Of a DNA stretch of 54,647 nt, positions 24,275 through 33,376 are shown piece by piece (positions within the stretch are counted from its first letter, which is position 1; the number at the start of each line of letters is the position of its first letter). The position numbers were made by a program, and so were the translations under genes. Origin of the DNA: Acidobacteriota bacterium. GTDB taxonomy: Bacteria; Acidobacteriota; Vicinamibacteria; Marinacidobacterales; SMYC01. The stretch is taken from contig SMYC01000136.1 of NCBI GenBank assembly GCA_004356105.1, positions 1-54,647 of the forward strand, written 5' to 3'. The notes under the pieces were generated by a model, which saw only the letters and a program-made list of their open reading frames with translations, did not search any database and had not been told where the DNA came from.

Positions 24275-26347
24275 ATGAGCTATCCCTATAGAAACAAAGA
24301 GATTAGCTGGCTCTCCTTCAATGCTAGAGTGCTCCAGGAGGCGAGCGATCGCAGCGTCCCGCTCATCGAACGGCTACGTTTTCTCGGGATCTACTCCTCC
24401 AATCAAGACGAGTTTTTTCGCGTGCGCGTTGCCACGTTGCACCGTCTTGCACGGCTCGGAAAGAAAGGCAAAAAGCTCCTCGGTCACGACCCGCGCGGTG
24501 TCATCTCCGAGATCAAAAACATCATCTTGAGGCAACAGGAAGTGTTTCAGGGTGTCTACGAGCAGCTGCTCGATGAGCTCGCCGCCGCTGGGATCCACGT
24601 TGTCGACGAGACGTCATTAACGGCTGAGCAAGGCCGCTTCGTCGAGACCTATTTTCGGCAGGAAGTCCGTTCGAAGCTCACGCCGCTGATGGTAAGCAAC
24701 GCCTCGAAATTTCCGGAGCTCAGGGACAAGTCGATCTATCTCGCGACACGCTTGCGCAACCGGCAAGGCAAGAACGACCGCTTCGCGCTCATCGAAGTGC
24801 CGACGGACGCGCTCCCGCGTTTTCTCAGCTTGCCGCAAGTCGAGCGACGACAATATGTCATCCTTTTGGAGAACGTGATTCGCTACAACTTGAAGGACAT
24901 TTTCTCGCTCTTCAAGTTCGAGTCCATCGAGTCGCACCTCATCAAGCTGACGCGGGACGGCGAGCTCGACATCGACGACGACGTGACCGAAAGCTACTTG
25001 CGAAAAGTCATGAAGGGCGTCAAGCACCGGAAAGAGGGAAGCCCCGTCCGCTTCGTCTATGATCGCAAGATCTCGGGAGAGCTCCGGGAGCTCATCAAGC
25101 GCAAGCTGCGCATTCGCGGCGAGGACAGCATGGTGCCGGGCGGGCGGACGCACAATTTCAAGGACTTCATCGACTTCCCGAAGATTGACAAGAGCTCGCT
25201 TCTCTATCCGAAGCTGGACCCCGTGCCTGTCGCGCCCATCGAGCGGGCGCGCAGTATCTTTTCGGTCATGCGCACGAAGGAAATTCTTCTGCATTTCCCG
25301 TATCAATCTTTCGATTACGTGATCGACCTACTGCGCGAGGCCGCCATCGACCCGAAAGTCGCCGAGATCAAGGTCACGCTATATCGTGTGGCCCGCCACT
25401 CCGGCGTCGCTAATGCGCTCATCAATGCCGTCCGTAACGGCAAGGCGGTTACGGTGATCATCGAGCTGCAGGCACGTTTCGACGAGGAGACCAACGTCGC
25501 GCTCGCGAACCAGCTTCAGGACGAAGGCGCGCAAGTTGTTTTCGGCGTTCCGGGACTGAAAGTGCACGCCAAGATCGGCCTCATCACGCGGCAGGAGAAA
25601 GGGAAGCTCGCGCGATACGCTTTTCTGGGAACGGGCAACTTGAACGAGGATACCGGCAAGCTCTACACCGACCATTGCCTCTTCACCGCTGACAAGAAGC
25701 TGACGCGCGAAGTCGAAGCGGTGTTCGACTTTCTGCAGGACAACTACCGGGTCCCGGCATTCAAGCATCTGCTAGTCGCTCCGTTCACGTTCCGGAAGAG
25801 GCTCGTGGAGCTCGTGACGCAGGAGATCAAGAACGCCAAAAACGGGATCGAGGCGGCCATCGATCTGAAGTTGAACAATCTCACCGACCCCGAAATGATG
25901 GCGCTCCTCTACGAGGCCGCGAATGCGGGCGCTAGAGTACGTCTCAACGTCCGCGGCATGTATTCTTTGCTTAAAAAGGCCATCGAGCATCCCGAGAATC
26001 TCGAAGCGATGGGGATCATCGATCGTTACCTCGAGCATACGCGGATCTTCGTCTTCGCCAATGGCGGCGAGCGGAAAGTGTTTCTGTCATCCGGCGACTG
26101 GATGACGCGCAATTTGGATCGGCGTGTCGAGGTAACGTTTCCCATCTACGACTCGAGCATTCAGCAACAGCTCATCGACTTCCTGGCCGTGCAGTGGCAG
26201 GACAACGTCAAAGCTCGCGTTCTCGACGATGACTTACGAAACCGGTATCGGCCGAGAGTCGGTAAGGCCGTCCGCGCCCAGACCGCTTTTTACGAGCAGC
26301 TCCGCGGCCCCGCGAGCGACACGTCCGAAGACAAAGCCTCCGCTTGA
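24275..26347 (+). CDS. ppk1: Polyphosphate kinase 1 (690 aa)
   Basis: The four-domain Ppk1 architecture is intact. The N-terminal helices contain NKEISWLSFNARVLQEA and FLGIYSSNQDEFFRVRVA. The catalytic domains include ELQARFDEETNVALANQLQDEGAQVVFGVPGLKVHAKIGLI, where the autophosphorylated histidine is expected in VHAK, and GTGNLNEDTGKLYTDHCLF. The arginine-rich end segment GDWMTRNLDRRVEVTFPI is also present. The enzyme reversibly polymerises the gamma-phosphate of ATP into polyphosphate on the inner membrane. The ATG at 24275 is preferred over an upstream TTG at 24263. It is convergent with the cNMP-binding gene, with 30 bases between. Confidence 0.97.
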   Translation: MSYPYRNKEISWLSFNARVLQEASDRSVPLIERLRFLGIYSSNQDEFFRVRVATLHRLARLGKKGKKLLGHDPRGVISEIKNIILRQQEVFQGVYEQLLDELAAAGIHVVDETSLTAEQGRFVETYFRQEVRSKLTPLMVSNASKFPELRDKSIYLATRLRNRQGKNDRFALIEVPTDALPRFLSLPQVERRQYVILLENVIRYNLKDIFSLFKFESIESHLIKLTRDGELDIDDDVTESYLRKVMKGVKHRKEGSPVRFVYDRKISGELRELIKRKLRIRGEDSMVPGGRTHNFKDFIDFPKIDKSSLLYPKLDPVPVAPIERARSIFSVMRTKEILLHFPYQSFDYVIDLLREAAIDPKVAEIKVTLYRVARHSGVANALINAVRNGKAVTVIIELQARFDEETNVALANQLQDEGAQVVFGVPGLKVHAKIGLITRQEKGKLARYAFLGTGNLNEDTGKLYTDHCLFTADKKLTREVEAVFDFLQDNYRVPAFKHLLVAPFTFRKRLVELVTQEIKNAKNGIEAAIDLKLNNLTDPEMMALLYEAANAGARVRLNVRGMYSLLKKAIEHPENLEAMGIIDRYLEHTRIFVFANGGERKVFLSSGDWMTRNLDRRVEVTFPIYDSSIQQQLIDFLAVQWQDNVKARVLDDDLRNRYRPRVGKAVRAQTAFYEQLRGPASDTSEDKASA

Positions 26348-26377
26348 ACCGGCTAAATCGAGCGAAGAAGTGACGGC

Positions 26378-27580
26378 TCACGCCCGGGCTTTGGCGCGCT
26401 GCATCGCTTCGGCGATCCGCTCTTCGCGACACTCCTTCATCACTCTGAGAAGCTGGGGATATTCTGCAGCGAACTCGTTGAGATCGTCGCCGTCGATGCG
26501 AAGAAGCTCACTATCCTCTGTCGTCGTAATGGTCGCTGTCCGCGGGACGCCGGTCAGAAACGACACCTCCCCGAAAAACTGGTTCGGGCCCACTTTTCCG
26601 ATACGCTCTCCGTCCTGACTAAAGATCTCGAGCGCGCCCTGTTTCACGAGAAAGAGCGCCCCGTCATTGGCCCCTTCCTCGACGACTCGTATACCGCGCG
26701 GCACTTTCATGTGCTCGAAGCAAGATGCCACCCGAATCCGCTCGCCAGCGCTCATGAACTCGAATAGCGGGCTCTCCGCGAGCACCCGAGCGAGAACTCT
26801 CCCTTGATACATACGGTCGAGCACGCTACGCACCCGAGGGTGATTGCGGACGATCTCTTCCATCGACTCGAGCGAGAGCTCGAGGACTTCGCTTTCACCT
26901 AGAGAAATGACCGTTGCGCTCCGGGGCTCGCCAGTGAGAAAGGCAAACTCACCCAGACATTCGCCTGGATAGGCCGTGTCGAGCGTCTTGTTTCCGTTCT
27001 TTATCTCGAGCGTGCCGCTGACCACGAAGCAAAGAGTTCGGCTCGCGTCGCCACGCTCGAAAACGACCGCGCTGTCATATAAGAGGCGCTGCTTCATCCC
27101 GAGCGCGACCCCTTTGAGCTCCTCCGGTGTGAGATCCGAGAGGAGCGGTATCTCGGACAGCATTTTGTGTTGTGCGCCATCGCTCTCTGCTCTTGTGGAT
27201 CCGTCGGAAGCTGAAGTAGTCGTGGTCTCCTCTTTCAAGCGCTCAGCGGTCAGCTTCGCCAAGTAGGAGAGCGGGTTGTCGAACGTCGGGTCGATCTGGA
27301 CAATTCTGAGGCCCGCCGAAATGGCCGCGAGCACATCCCCTTGAAGGGACAAAGCTTCCTGGAGCTTGTATAGCTCGGAGATCGCCTCATCCCGCCGCCC
27401 GGCCTTCGCGAGCCACTCAGCTAACTTTACGCGGAGTGCGGCGGACTTGGGCCGATTCGCCGCCAAAGCCCGAAGCTCTTCGATAGCTTCTTTGCTACGC
27501 CCCCGATCGAATTCGGCTTGAAGCCGCGCAAGTTCTTGTTTCGGGTTGCGGGACACAGACTTCGCGCGGGACTTGAACAT
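26378..27580 (-). CDS. TPR-like protein with two cyclic-nucleotide-binding domains (400 aa)
   Basis: Residues 1-110 are helical repeats (AIEELRALAANRPKSAALRVKLAEWL). Two cNMP-binding beta-rolls follow at about 145-260 and 265-385, each with a phosphate-binding cassette: GECLGEFAFLTGEPRSATVIS and FFGEVSFLTGVPRTATITT. Both keep the Gly-Glu and Arg residues that contact cAMP or cGMP, so both may bind. There is no DNA-binding or enzymatic domain, so it is probably a scaffold or adaptor. Confidence 0.87.
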   Translation of the reverse strand: MFKSRAKSVSRNPKQELARLQAEFDRGRSKEAIEELRALAANRPKSAALRVKLAEWLAKAGRRDEAISELYKLQEALSLQGDVLAAISAGLRIVQIDPTFDNPLSYLAKLTAERLKEETTTTSASDGSTRAESDGAQHKMLSEIPLLSDLTPEELKGVALGMKQRLLYDSAVVFERGDASRTLCFVVSGTLEIKNGNKTLDTAYPGECLGEFAFLTGEPRSATVISLGESEVLELSLESMEEIVRNHPRVRSVLDRMYQGRVLARVLAESPLFEFMSAGERIRVASCFEHMKVPRGIRVVEEGANDGALFLVKQGALEIFSQDGERIGKVGPNQFFGEVSFLTGVPRTATITTTEDSELLRIDGDDLNEFAAEYPQLLRVMKECREERIAEAMQRAKARA

Positions 27581-27780
27581 CGAGGCCTCGATTGTTTGGG
27601 GGGCTGCAATTCAGGATCGCAACGCATCGACCTTTTGTCAACGAACCGAACCCCCAACCATCAGCGAAAAGCGATCTCTTGTTCTTTTTCTAAACACGTT
27701 TACGCTGCGCTGTGCCGCTGCTTGCGGGCTAAGTGGTAGCGCGTTTCTGGAAAGGGCGGTAGTCTATTTAGAAAGAGGGC

Positions 27781-29145
27781 ATGATGTTGAAGAAGTTCGT
27801 TGTTGTTTTTGGGGTTTTGTTGTTGGTAGTTGGGTTCTTGCTGATGCGGGACTACGACTCTCCTGAGCTTGGGCAGGCGCTTTTGGATGAGGTCGGTGAC
27901 GCCACCGGGATTGATATGACGGCAACCGGGTTTCGGTTCAATCTTTTTAGCGGTATCGAGCTCGACAATGTGACCGCGACGTCGCGGAGCGAGGGCCGGA
28001 GTTTCGATTTTTCGCTCGATCAGCTGGTCTTTGAGCATCGTATTTGGCCGCTTCTTTCGGGTACGGTTGCTATCGATCGGATCGTGCTCGACCGTCCGCA
28101 ATTCGAGCTCGTCGAAGCTTCGAGCTCGGCCGGGGCCGAAGCTTCAGCCGAAGTGGAAGTTGAAGTTGAAGTTGAAAGTGAGAGTGGTTCAACGGAAGAC
28201 GCGGGCGGGGCTTCTATGGCTCTGGAGATCTCTCAGATTCTCGTTCGCGACGGCACCATCGTTATCAAGTCGGCGGATGGCTCGTCGGAGACGCGTGTCG
28301 AGGGTCTGGATTTCACGATGGAGAATCTGACTTTCGACCCGACCGAGGAATCTCTTGCGGCGCTCTCGGCCGAAGGGAAGCTGACGATTACGCGAATCGT
28401 GCTCGATACGATCACCATGAGCGATTTGAAGAGCACGTTTCAGCTTGCGGGGGCGGTGTTCGATTTGACAGAGCTTACGTTCGCGACGCCGCACGGAAAC
28501 TTCGGCGCGGATGCTCGAATCGACTTCAACCCTGTTCCGTTCACCTACACCATGTCGGCGCAGGGGGATCCGCTCGACTTGAACTCTATGACGGGAGCCT
28601 CCGAGGGGTTCGGGCCGGGGACGGTTCGCTTCGAGGCGGAAGGCTCGGGGGCTTCGACCAAAGACATCCACGCGACTGGCGAGTTGCAGCTAGCCGCCGG
28701 GACGTTTCCCGACATCGACATGTTCAGTGGCGTTGATAAGGCGCTGGGGAAACCGGTGCTCGTGGGCGCGGCTTACGAAGCGACGGAGGCGAGCTTCACG
28801 CTCGAGAACAACGTCATCCGTTTGTCACCTTTCCGATTCACGAGCGAGGTGGCGCGTCTCGATTTGAGCGGCACGGTGAGTCTCGAAGGACCCATCAATC
28901 TCGATTTCTCTGTCGCGACGCCACGGGAAGGTCTCGAGATGCAAGGCGTTGGCGGCGCGACGCTCGATGTGCTCGCCGATGACGATGGTTGGGTGCCGGT
29001 TCCGATGACGGTTTCAGGGACCTTGGAAGCCGCCAAGGTGCGACCGGATAGCGGCGCGCTTCTCGCGCAGGCGAAACAAGGCGTGAAGCGCGAAGTGAAG
29101 AAAGCAGCTGGGGACGCGTTGAGAGGCCTTTTCGGCCGCCGGTAG
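27781..29145 (+). CDS. AsmA/DUF748-like envelope protein (454 aa)
   Basis: A single N-terminal membrane helix (KFVVVFGVLLLVVGFLL) is followed by a long repetitive beta-rich region of the AsmA superfamily, with RFNLFSGIELDNVT-type and ISQILVRDGTIVIKS-type repeats. This superfamily forms lipid-channelling bridges between inner and outer membranes. An acidic low-complexity insert, VEVEVEVESES (residues about 123-135), is coded by near-perfect GAAGTT hexamer repeats. The first 60 bases are T-rich with TTG leucines, unlike neighbouring genes. The C terminus is basic and amphipathic. Confidence 0.75.
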   Translation: MMLKKFVVVFGVLLLVVGFLLMRDYDSPELGQALLDEVGDATGIDMTATGFRFNLFSGIELDNVTATSRSEGRSFDFSLDQLVFEHRIWPLLSGTVAIDRIVLDRPQFELVEASSSAGAEASAEVEVEVEVESESGSTEDAGGASMALEISQILVRDGTIVIKSADGSSETRVEGLDFTMENLTFDPTEESLAALSAEGKLTITRIVLDTITMSDLKSTFQLAGAVFDLTELTFATPHGNFGADARIDFNPVPFTYTMSAQGDPLDLNSMTGASEGFGPGTVRFEAEGSGASTKDIHATGELQLAAGTFPDIDMFSGVDKALGKPVLVGAAYEATEASFTLENNVIRLSPFRFTSEVARLDLSGTVSLEGPINLDFSVATPREGLEMQGVGGATLDVLADDDGWVPVPMTVSGTLEAAKVRPDSGALLAQAKQGVKREVKKAAGDALRGLFGRR

Positions 29146-29184
29146 AAGAACTGACGAGTAGTGGCTAGCCCCGCTGACGGGCGC

Positions 29185-29214
29185 TGCCCGGCCTGCGCAT
29201 AAACATGCCGGGCA
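29185..29214 (+). terminator. Weak hairpin after the AsmA-like gene
   Basis: TGCCCGGC and GCCGGGCA form a perfect 8-bp stem with a 14-base loop 40 bases past the stop. There is no U-tract, so terminator function is uncertain. Confidence 0.3.
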
Positions 29215-29358
29215 TCGACATTCGGTGAAACCTAGCCAATAATCTCAAAACCTGCTCTCCAAAAAGACAATCCAAAACTAACGCGAGCCGCCGCAAGTGT
29301 CGAGCAAAACCGCCGCGACAACTCGACCCCTCGAAGGCTGAATGCCGAATGTTGACCT

Positions 29359-29364
29359 GATACT
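29359..29364 (+). promoter_or_regulatory. Candidate -10 (GATACT) of the YbaK-type gene
   Basis: GATACT ends 8 bases before the ATG and no ribosome-binding site is present, again suggesting a very short or absent leader. Confidence 0.35.
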
Positions 29365-29372
29365 CTTCCCCT

Positions 29373-29864
29373 ATGAAGCTCCCCGCCCATGTTCATTTGG
29401 ACGAGCAGGTAATCGACTACGAGACGCGCGCGTTTCCCGATACGACGGAGAAAGGTGCCGCCAACGTGGCCCGCGTACTCGGGTTCCGCGAGCACCAGAT
29501 GGTCAAAACCTTGATCTTCGAATCGGGCACGGGCGAGCGCGTCCTCGTCATGGTGGGCGGCGACCGGAGCGCCGTATCGGGCCATCTCAAGAAAGCCATC
29601 GGCAATCGGAACATCAGAATGGCCCGTCCCGAGGTGGTCGAGGAAGTCACGGGCTACGTCATCGGCTCCGTGCCTCCGTTTCACTGGCAGCCGACCGACT
29701 TTCGCTCCTTCGTGGACGCAGCGTTGATGGAGGAGCCCCTTCTCGGAGTGGGTGCTGGCGTTTGGGGACAAGAGATCTTGATTACGCCGCAGAATCTGGT
29801 CCGCGCCGCGCGCGCCATTGTGGTGAACCTGACGGACCGCGATCGACCCGTTGCGTTAGAATGA
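29373..29864 (+). CDS. YbaK/EbsC-type aminoacyl-tRNA deacylase (163 aa)
   Basis: This is a single YbaK domain with MVKTLIFESG (catalytic Lys), VMVGGDRSAV, and TGYVIGSVPPFHW, where the GxxxP motif that shapes the substrate pocket is expected. Free-standing members hydrolyse mischarged tRNA such as Cys-tRNA(Pro) or Ala-tRNA(Pro). The N-terminal 35 residues resemble the YeaK/Cys-type start. It is immediately followed (7 bases) by the heavy-metal-binding gene. Confidence 0.88.
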   Translation: MKLPAHVHLDEQVIDYETRAFPDTTEKGAANVARVLGFREHQMVKTLIFESGTGERVLVMVGGDRSAVSGHLKKAIGNRNIRMARPEVVEEVTGYVIGSVPPFHWQPTDFRSFVDAALMEEPLLGVGAGVWGQEILITPQNLVRAARAIVVNLTDRDRPVALE

Positions 29865-29871
29865 GCGCGTC

Positions 29872-30897
29872 ATGACAGGCACGTGCTTGCTCGCTTTTGT
29901 GTTGAGCGTGCCGCTCCAGACCGTGGAGCGCGAGTCGTTCGAAGTGTGGCTTTGTCCCGTCCACCGGGATGAGCAGGCGACCGGGCTCGATCACTGTCCC
30001 GTCTGCGACCGCGAGATGGTGCAGCGCCTGTTGGTCCCGAGCTATTCCTGTCCGATGCACCAGCATATCGATCAAGAAGATTCCGGCTCGTGCCCCATCT
30101 GCAACATGAACCTCGTGCCCACGACACGCGAGCTCGAGTGGTTCTGTCCCAATAAACCGGAGCTGACGTCGAGCCTGCCCGGCGGTAAATGCCCCGACGG
30201 CAGGTCGATGCACATGCGTAGCATCGCCATGGCGCATGGGGACCATAACCCGAAGCATGGCGGGCTGCTGTTCATGGCGCCGAACGGGTTCCACCACATT
30301 GAAGGCACGCTCGACGACGCGGGGACGTTCCAGCTCTATGTCTATAACGACTTCACCAAGCCCATCGACGCGAGCGGCTTCGAAGCGCGCGTCGGCGACA
30401 CGCCTCTCCTACCCGCTTCGGATGCGGCAATCCTGACCGCGAATATCGGCGTACCCGAAAGCTACCCGGCCGAGCTCGTTGTGCATGTCGGCTTCCCGGG
30501 CGCGCACGAAGATGAAGCGCGGTTCGATTTCATTTTCGCCTCTGAGATAGCGGCCGCCGAGGAGACGGCGACGACCATCGTGCTTCCCGAGTTTCGCATA
30601 CCCGAAACATCCGACGGCATCTTCGAAGCGATCCTGAATCGCGACGCCCGCGTCCAAGAGCTCATCGGGCGTGGTGTGTGGCCGGACCTGTACATCCCTG
30701 CACTCGAAGCCAAAGACCTCGTTCTCGCGCTCCACAAGAAGGAAGGCGCGCGGGTGAGCGCTCCCGCCAAGAAGCTCGTGCGCGCCGCTTGGCTTCTCGA
30801 CGTTTACGGCGATATGGGAAATCGTCTCGAGGTCGAAAAAGCCTATCGGCTGTTCGAGCAATCGATCCAGGAATTGGAGGCGGCACGTGCGCAGTAA
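29872..30897 (+). CDS. Heavy-metal-binding-domain protein with HGDHNPKH motif (341 aa)
   Basis: After a short hydrophobic N terminus come three Cys clusters: WLCPVHRDE...HCPVCDREM, YSCPMHQHID...SCPICNMNLV, and a degenerate WFCPNKP...KCPDGRSM. The CPMH/CPIC pairing is the heavy-metal-binding (HMBD) motif of copper-efflux partners. A beta domain then starts with MAHGDHNPKHGGLLFMAPNGFHHIEG, and a helical tail follows. Periplasmic copper or other soft-metal binding is inferred. It overlaps the cytochrome c gene by 11 bases. A TAGAAT lies 9 bases before the ATG. Confidence 0.8.
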   Translation: MTGTCLLAFVLSVPLQTVERESFEVWLCPVHRDEQATGLDHCPVCDREMVQRLLVPSYSCPMHQHIDQEDSGSCPICNMNLVPTTRELEWFCPNKPELTSSLPGGKCPDGRSMHMRSIAMAHGDHNPKHGGLLFMAPNGFHHIEGTLDDAGTFQLYVYNDFTKPIDASGFEARVGDTPLLPASDAAILTANIGVPESYPAELVVHVGFPGAHEDEARFDFIFASEIAAAEETATTIVLPEFRIPETSDGIFEAILNRDARVQELIGRGVWPDLYIPALEAKDLVLALHKKEGARVSAPAKKLVRAAWLLDVYGDMGNRLEVEKAYRLFEQSIQELEAARAQ

Positions 30898-31945
30898 ATG
30901 GACATGGACTTTATTGGCGCTCGTTTGGGCGGGTCAAGTGGCGGCGCATGAAGGCAGCCCCTCGCGCTACAACTACAAGAGGCACGTCCGTCCTATTTTC
31001 GTGACCCATTGCGGTGGCTGTCACCATACAGGCGGCGTCGGGCCGATGTCGCTGCTCGACTACCCATCGGCCGTACCTTGGGCCAACGCGATCAAAATGC
31101 AGGTTCTCAGTGAGCAAATGCCGCCGTGGCTCCCCGCGGATGGTATTGGCTCTTTCCAACATGCGCGCTCGCTCTCTCCCGAAGAGATCGACTTGATCAT
31201 CGATTGGGTCGTGGGTTTGACGCCGGAAGGCGCCCCTCTCACGGCAGCGGAGCTCGAGGCTTCCGAGCTCTTCGAGGGGTGGCAAATGGAAGAACCTGAC
31301 CTCGTATTGGCCCCCGCGGACGCTATCGTAATTGGAGAAGACGATTACGAGCTCACGGAGTGCCTCGTGCTGCCCACCGGATTGGACGAGCCGCGCACCT
31401 TGTCGGAGCTCGAGGTCAAGCCTGGCCTGCCGACGCTTCTGCGACGGGTGACGATCGGGCTCGGCGACTCCTGCGCCAGTGCTACGTTTATCGCAACGTG
31501 GCTTCCGGGGCAGGGGAGTGTGGCGCTTGCCCACGTACTCCCCAAAGGTGCCGACTTGGCCGTCGAGATTCTCTACGTCAAAGGCTGGGAAGACGAGGGG
31601 AAACGATTCACCGACCGGAGCGAGATCGGACTACGCTTTGACGGCGGCCTGACCCCTGTTCAATCGATGCGCATTTCCAGCTCGATCCACACCTTCGACG
31701 AAGACATCGAGCTCGTCGCCCTCTTTCCGGATCCGGTCGACGTGAACGAAGCGCTCCGTATCGAGGTCGTCACTCCCGACGGGGTCGTGGAACTGATCTT
31801 GGCGATCGAGGACTATCGAGCTCAGTGGCGTGAAAAATACGTCCTCACCGACCCCTTGCGCTTACCGTCTGGCAGCGAATTGAGACTCTCACAACCCGCT
31901 GCATGGATTGAGTTCATACCGGTCAGTCGTCCCTCCGCCGAATAG
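30887..31945 (+). CDS. Secreted cytochrome c-like protein with monooxygenase-type beta domain (352 aa)
   Basis: The GTG start at 30887 opens a signal peptide (residues 1-20). A single haem site is CGGCH (Cys42, Cys45, His46), within VRPIFVTHCGGCHHTGG and ahead of a candidate axial Met in GPMSLLDY. Residues about 120-352 form a beta-sandwich resembling the C-terminal half of copper type II ascorbate-dependent monooxygenase-like proteins (CASATFIATWLPGQG). Only the haem motif is certain. Its overlap with the metal-binding gene suggests a joint role in periplasmic redox or metal handling. Confidence 0.82.
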   Translation: MRSKWTWTLLALVWAGQVAAHEGSPSRYNYKRHVRPIFVTHCGGCHHTGGVGPMSLLDYPSAVPWANAIKMQVLSEQMPPWLPADGIGSFQHARSLSPEEIDLIIDWVVGLTPEGAPLTAAELEASELFEGWQMEEPDLVLAPADAIVIGEDDYELTECLVLPTGLDEPRTLSELEVKPGLPTLLRRVTIGLGDSCASATFIATWLPGQGSVALAHVLPKGADLAVEILYVKGWEDEGKRFTDRSEIGLRFDGGLTPVQSMRISSSIHTFDEDIELVALFPDPVDVNEALRIEVVTPDGVVELILAIEDYRAQWREKYVLTDPLRLPSGSELRLSQPAAWIEFIPVSRPSAE

Positions 31946-32091
31946 CCCTCTTCTGCTTCAGGGTTCATTGGGTTCGCCCCGCTTCGCTCGTCTTTCGGGA
32001 TAGCTCTCATCGCTTAGGCTCAGGAGTGGGGAGCTTCTCAGATTTGTACGAGAGGCTCTCCAACTGCCCGCTCGTTGAGAGGTTGAGAACA

Positions 32092-32499
32092 TCAGCCGGT
32101 CGCTAGCGACCGTTTGATGATCTCGTCAACCAAAAACAAATCCGTCAGCAACGCCCTCAGATGGATGTTGGCGTTCATGTTGTCGATGAGCTGAGAGCTG
32201 ATCGAATCCTGGGCGAGGACGAGCTTGAGACCTGCTCCCGCGGCGCGTGCGTCCTGCTCAATGACGTCGACAAAGCCCAAATACTCCGCTTTCGGCTCGA
32301 GCCCGTCGCTCGCAACGAGAGCGCGGAGCTCGGACGCGAGGTGGTCGATGGCTTCATCCGCTTTCTTCAGAAAGTCGCGGAGCTGGCCGCCGGTCTTGCT
32401 GCCCTTGTCGCCTTCGAGCCCTTGGGCGGCATAGGCGAGCATGAACTCATAGGTTTCTTCGATGACTTCGATACGTGTCTTGATATCGGCTAATGACAT
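32092..32499 (-). CDS. Helical protein of unknown function (135 aa)
   Basis: The ATG at 32499 is preferred over an in-frame ATG at 32526, which lies inside the terminator hairpin of the upstream operon. The sequence is almost entirely helical (IEVIEETYEFMLAYAAQG, LRDFLKKADEAIDHLASELRAL, LLTDLFLVDEIIKRS), with heptad-like spacing that could form a four-helix bundle. No ribosome-binding site is visible and I do not recognise the family. It lies after the Mo-hydroxylase operon terminator, so it is probably transcribed separately. Confidence 0.65.
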   Translation of the reverse strand: MSLADIKTRIEVIEETYEFMLAYAAQGLEGDKGSKTGGQLRDFLKKADEAIDHLASELRALVASDGLEPKAEYLGFVDVIEQDARAAGAGLKLVLAQDSISSQLIDNMNANIHLRALLTDLFLVDEIIKRSLATG

Positions 32500-32509
32500 G
32501 AATACGCAC

Positions 32510-32545
32510 AAAAATCCCCTCTCCACCTGCTGAGGTGGAGAGGGG
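32510..32545 (-). terminator. Rho-independent terminator of the Mo-hydroxylase operon
   Basis: On the minus strand a perfect 13-bp stem (CCCCTCTCCACCT with AGGTGGAGAGGGG) and a 4-base loop are followed by ATTTTT. It begins 9 bases after the cytochrome b stop. Confidence 0.92.
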
Positions 32546-32554
32546 AGGAAGATG

Positions 32555-33376
32555 TTACTTGGAAGCTTTGTCCGTCACGACCCAGCGCTCCGGGTCGTGA
32601 TTGGCGAGATAATCTTTCTTCGTAATCCAGCCCCAAATCATGGACTTGGTTATCCAACGCTTCTCAGGCAGGATCGCGAAATAGATGTGCGTGATGATGA
32701 GCCCGACGAGGCCCACGGCGGAAAGGCCATGGATCACGTAAACCCAGCCCCAGGTGCTCTCCGCCAAGAGATAGGAGTTTCGCGCGAAGATCAGGTTCTC
32801 GACACGGACCATCATCAAAAGGCCCGTCACGATCACGCCAAAGCCCGTAACAAGGATCGCGTTGTGATAGATACGATGATCGACGGGGTACTTGTCCGTC
32901 TTCGGCGGCGGTTCGCCTTTGCCGAGCGCGTGCTCCATCTCCTGCTTCCACTCGGCCCAATCCTGGCGGCTGATCCAAATGTTCCTCAGGTTCAGCCAGA
33001 AAGAAGCGTGAATGATGTGGAAGATGATGGCTGCCGTGAGCACGATGCCCGCCATCCAGTGAATCGGCACCCAATTGAACTGGATACCCAGGATGGGGAA
33101 AAACGCGGTGACGAGGAGAGTGATCATCGTTATCGCCATCACCCAGTGGAACAGCCGTGCCGCCAAGGAGTGGCGGACGATTTTCTCCGGGATGTCTTTC
33201 CCCGCGTCACCGATGTCAGGCACCTCCGCGGTCTTGGGCGGATTCTTGGCGCGGTAGACGAGATGGCCGATGACGAAGGCCAGCCCGCCCGCGATCGCGA
33301 GATATAGCAAATCCCAGGAGATCCGTATGAGGATCTCCTGCCCCCAGGGATTCTGTGCCCATTGGAAAATACTCAT
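32555..33376 (-). CDS. Membrane cytochrome b of the formate-dehydrogenase gamma type (273 aa)
   Basis: Five hydrophobic helices are visible. Candidate haem-ligand histidines lie in ARLFHWVMAIT, PIHWMAGIV, FHIIHASF and IHGLSAVG, as in di-haem cytochrome b subunits (b561/FdnI-like) that pass electrons to quinones. The ATG at 33376 overlaps the FAD-subunit stop as ATGA, so it belongs to the Mo-hydroxylase operon. I infer that it accepts electrons from the periplasmic Mo-Fe/S-FAD complex. This pairing is unusual: Mo hydroxylases usually reduce NAD+, a soluble carrier or a c-type cytochrome. Confidence 0.88.
   Translation of the reverse strand: MSIFQWAQNPWGQEILIRISWDLLYLAIAGGLAFVIGHLVYRAKNPPKTAEVPDIGDAGKDIPEKIVRHSLAARLFHWVMAITMITLLVTAFFPILGIQFNWVPIHWMAGIVLTAAIIFHIIHASFWLNLRNIWISRQDWAEWKQEMEHALGKGEPPPKTDKYPVDHRIYHNAILVTGFGVIVTGLLMMVRVENLIFARNSYLLAESTWGWVYVIHGLSAVGLVGLIITHIYFAILPEKRWITKSMIWGWITKKDYLANHDPERWVVTDKASK

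Noticed and set aside
32097..32112. 16-bp perfect palindrome CGGTCGCTAGCGACCG
   Set aside because: It lies in the last codons of the helical-protein gene and has no loop, so it is not a good terminator; a similar string occurs by chance in other coding DNA in the window.
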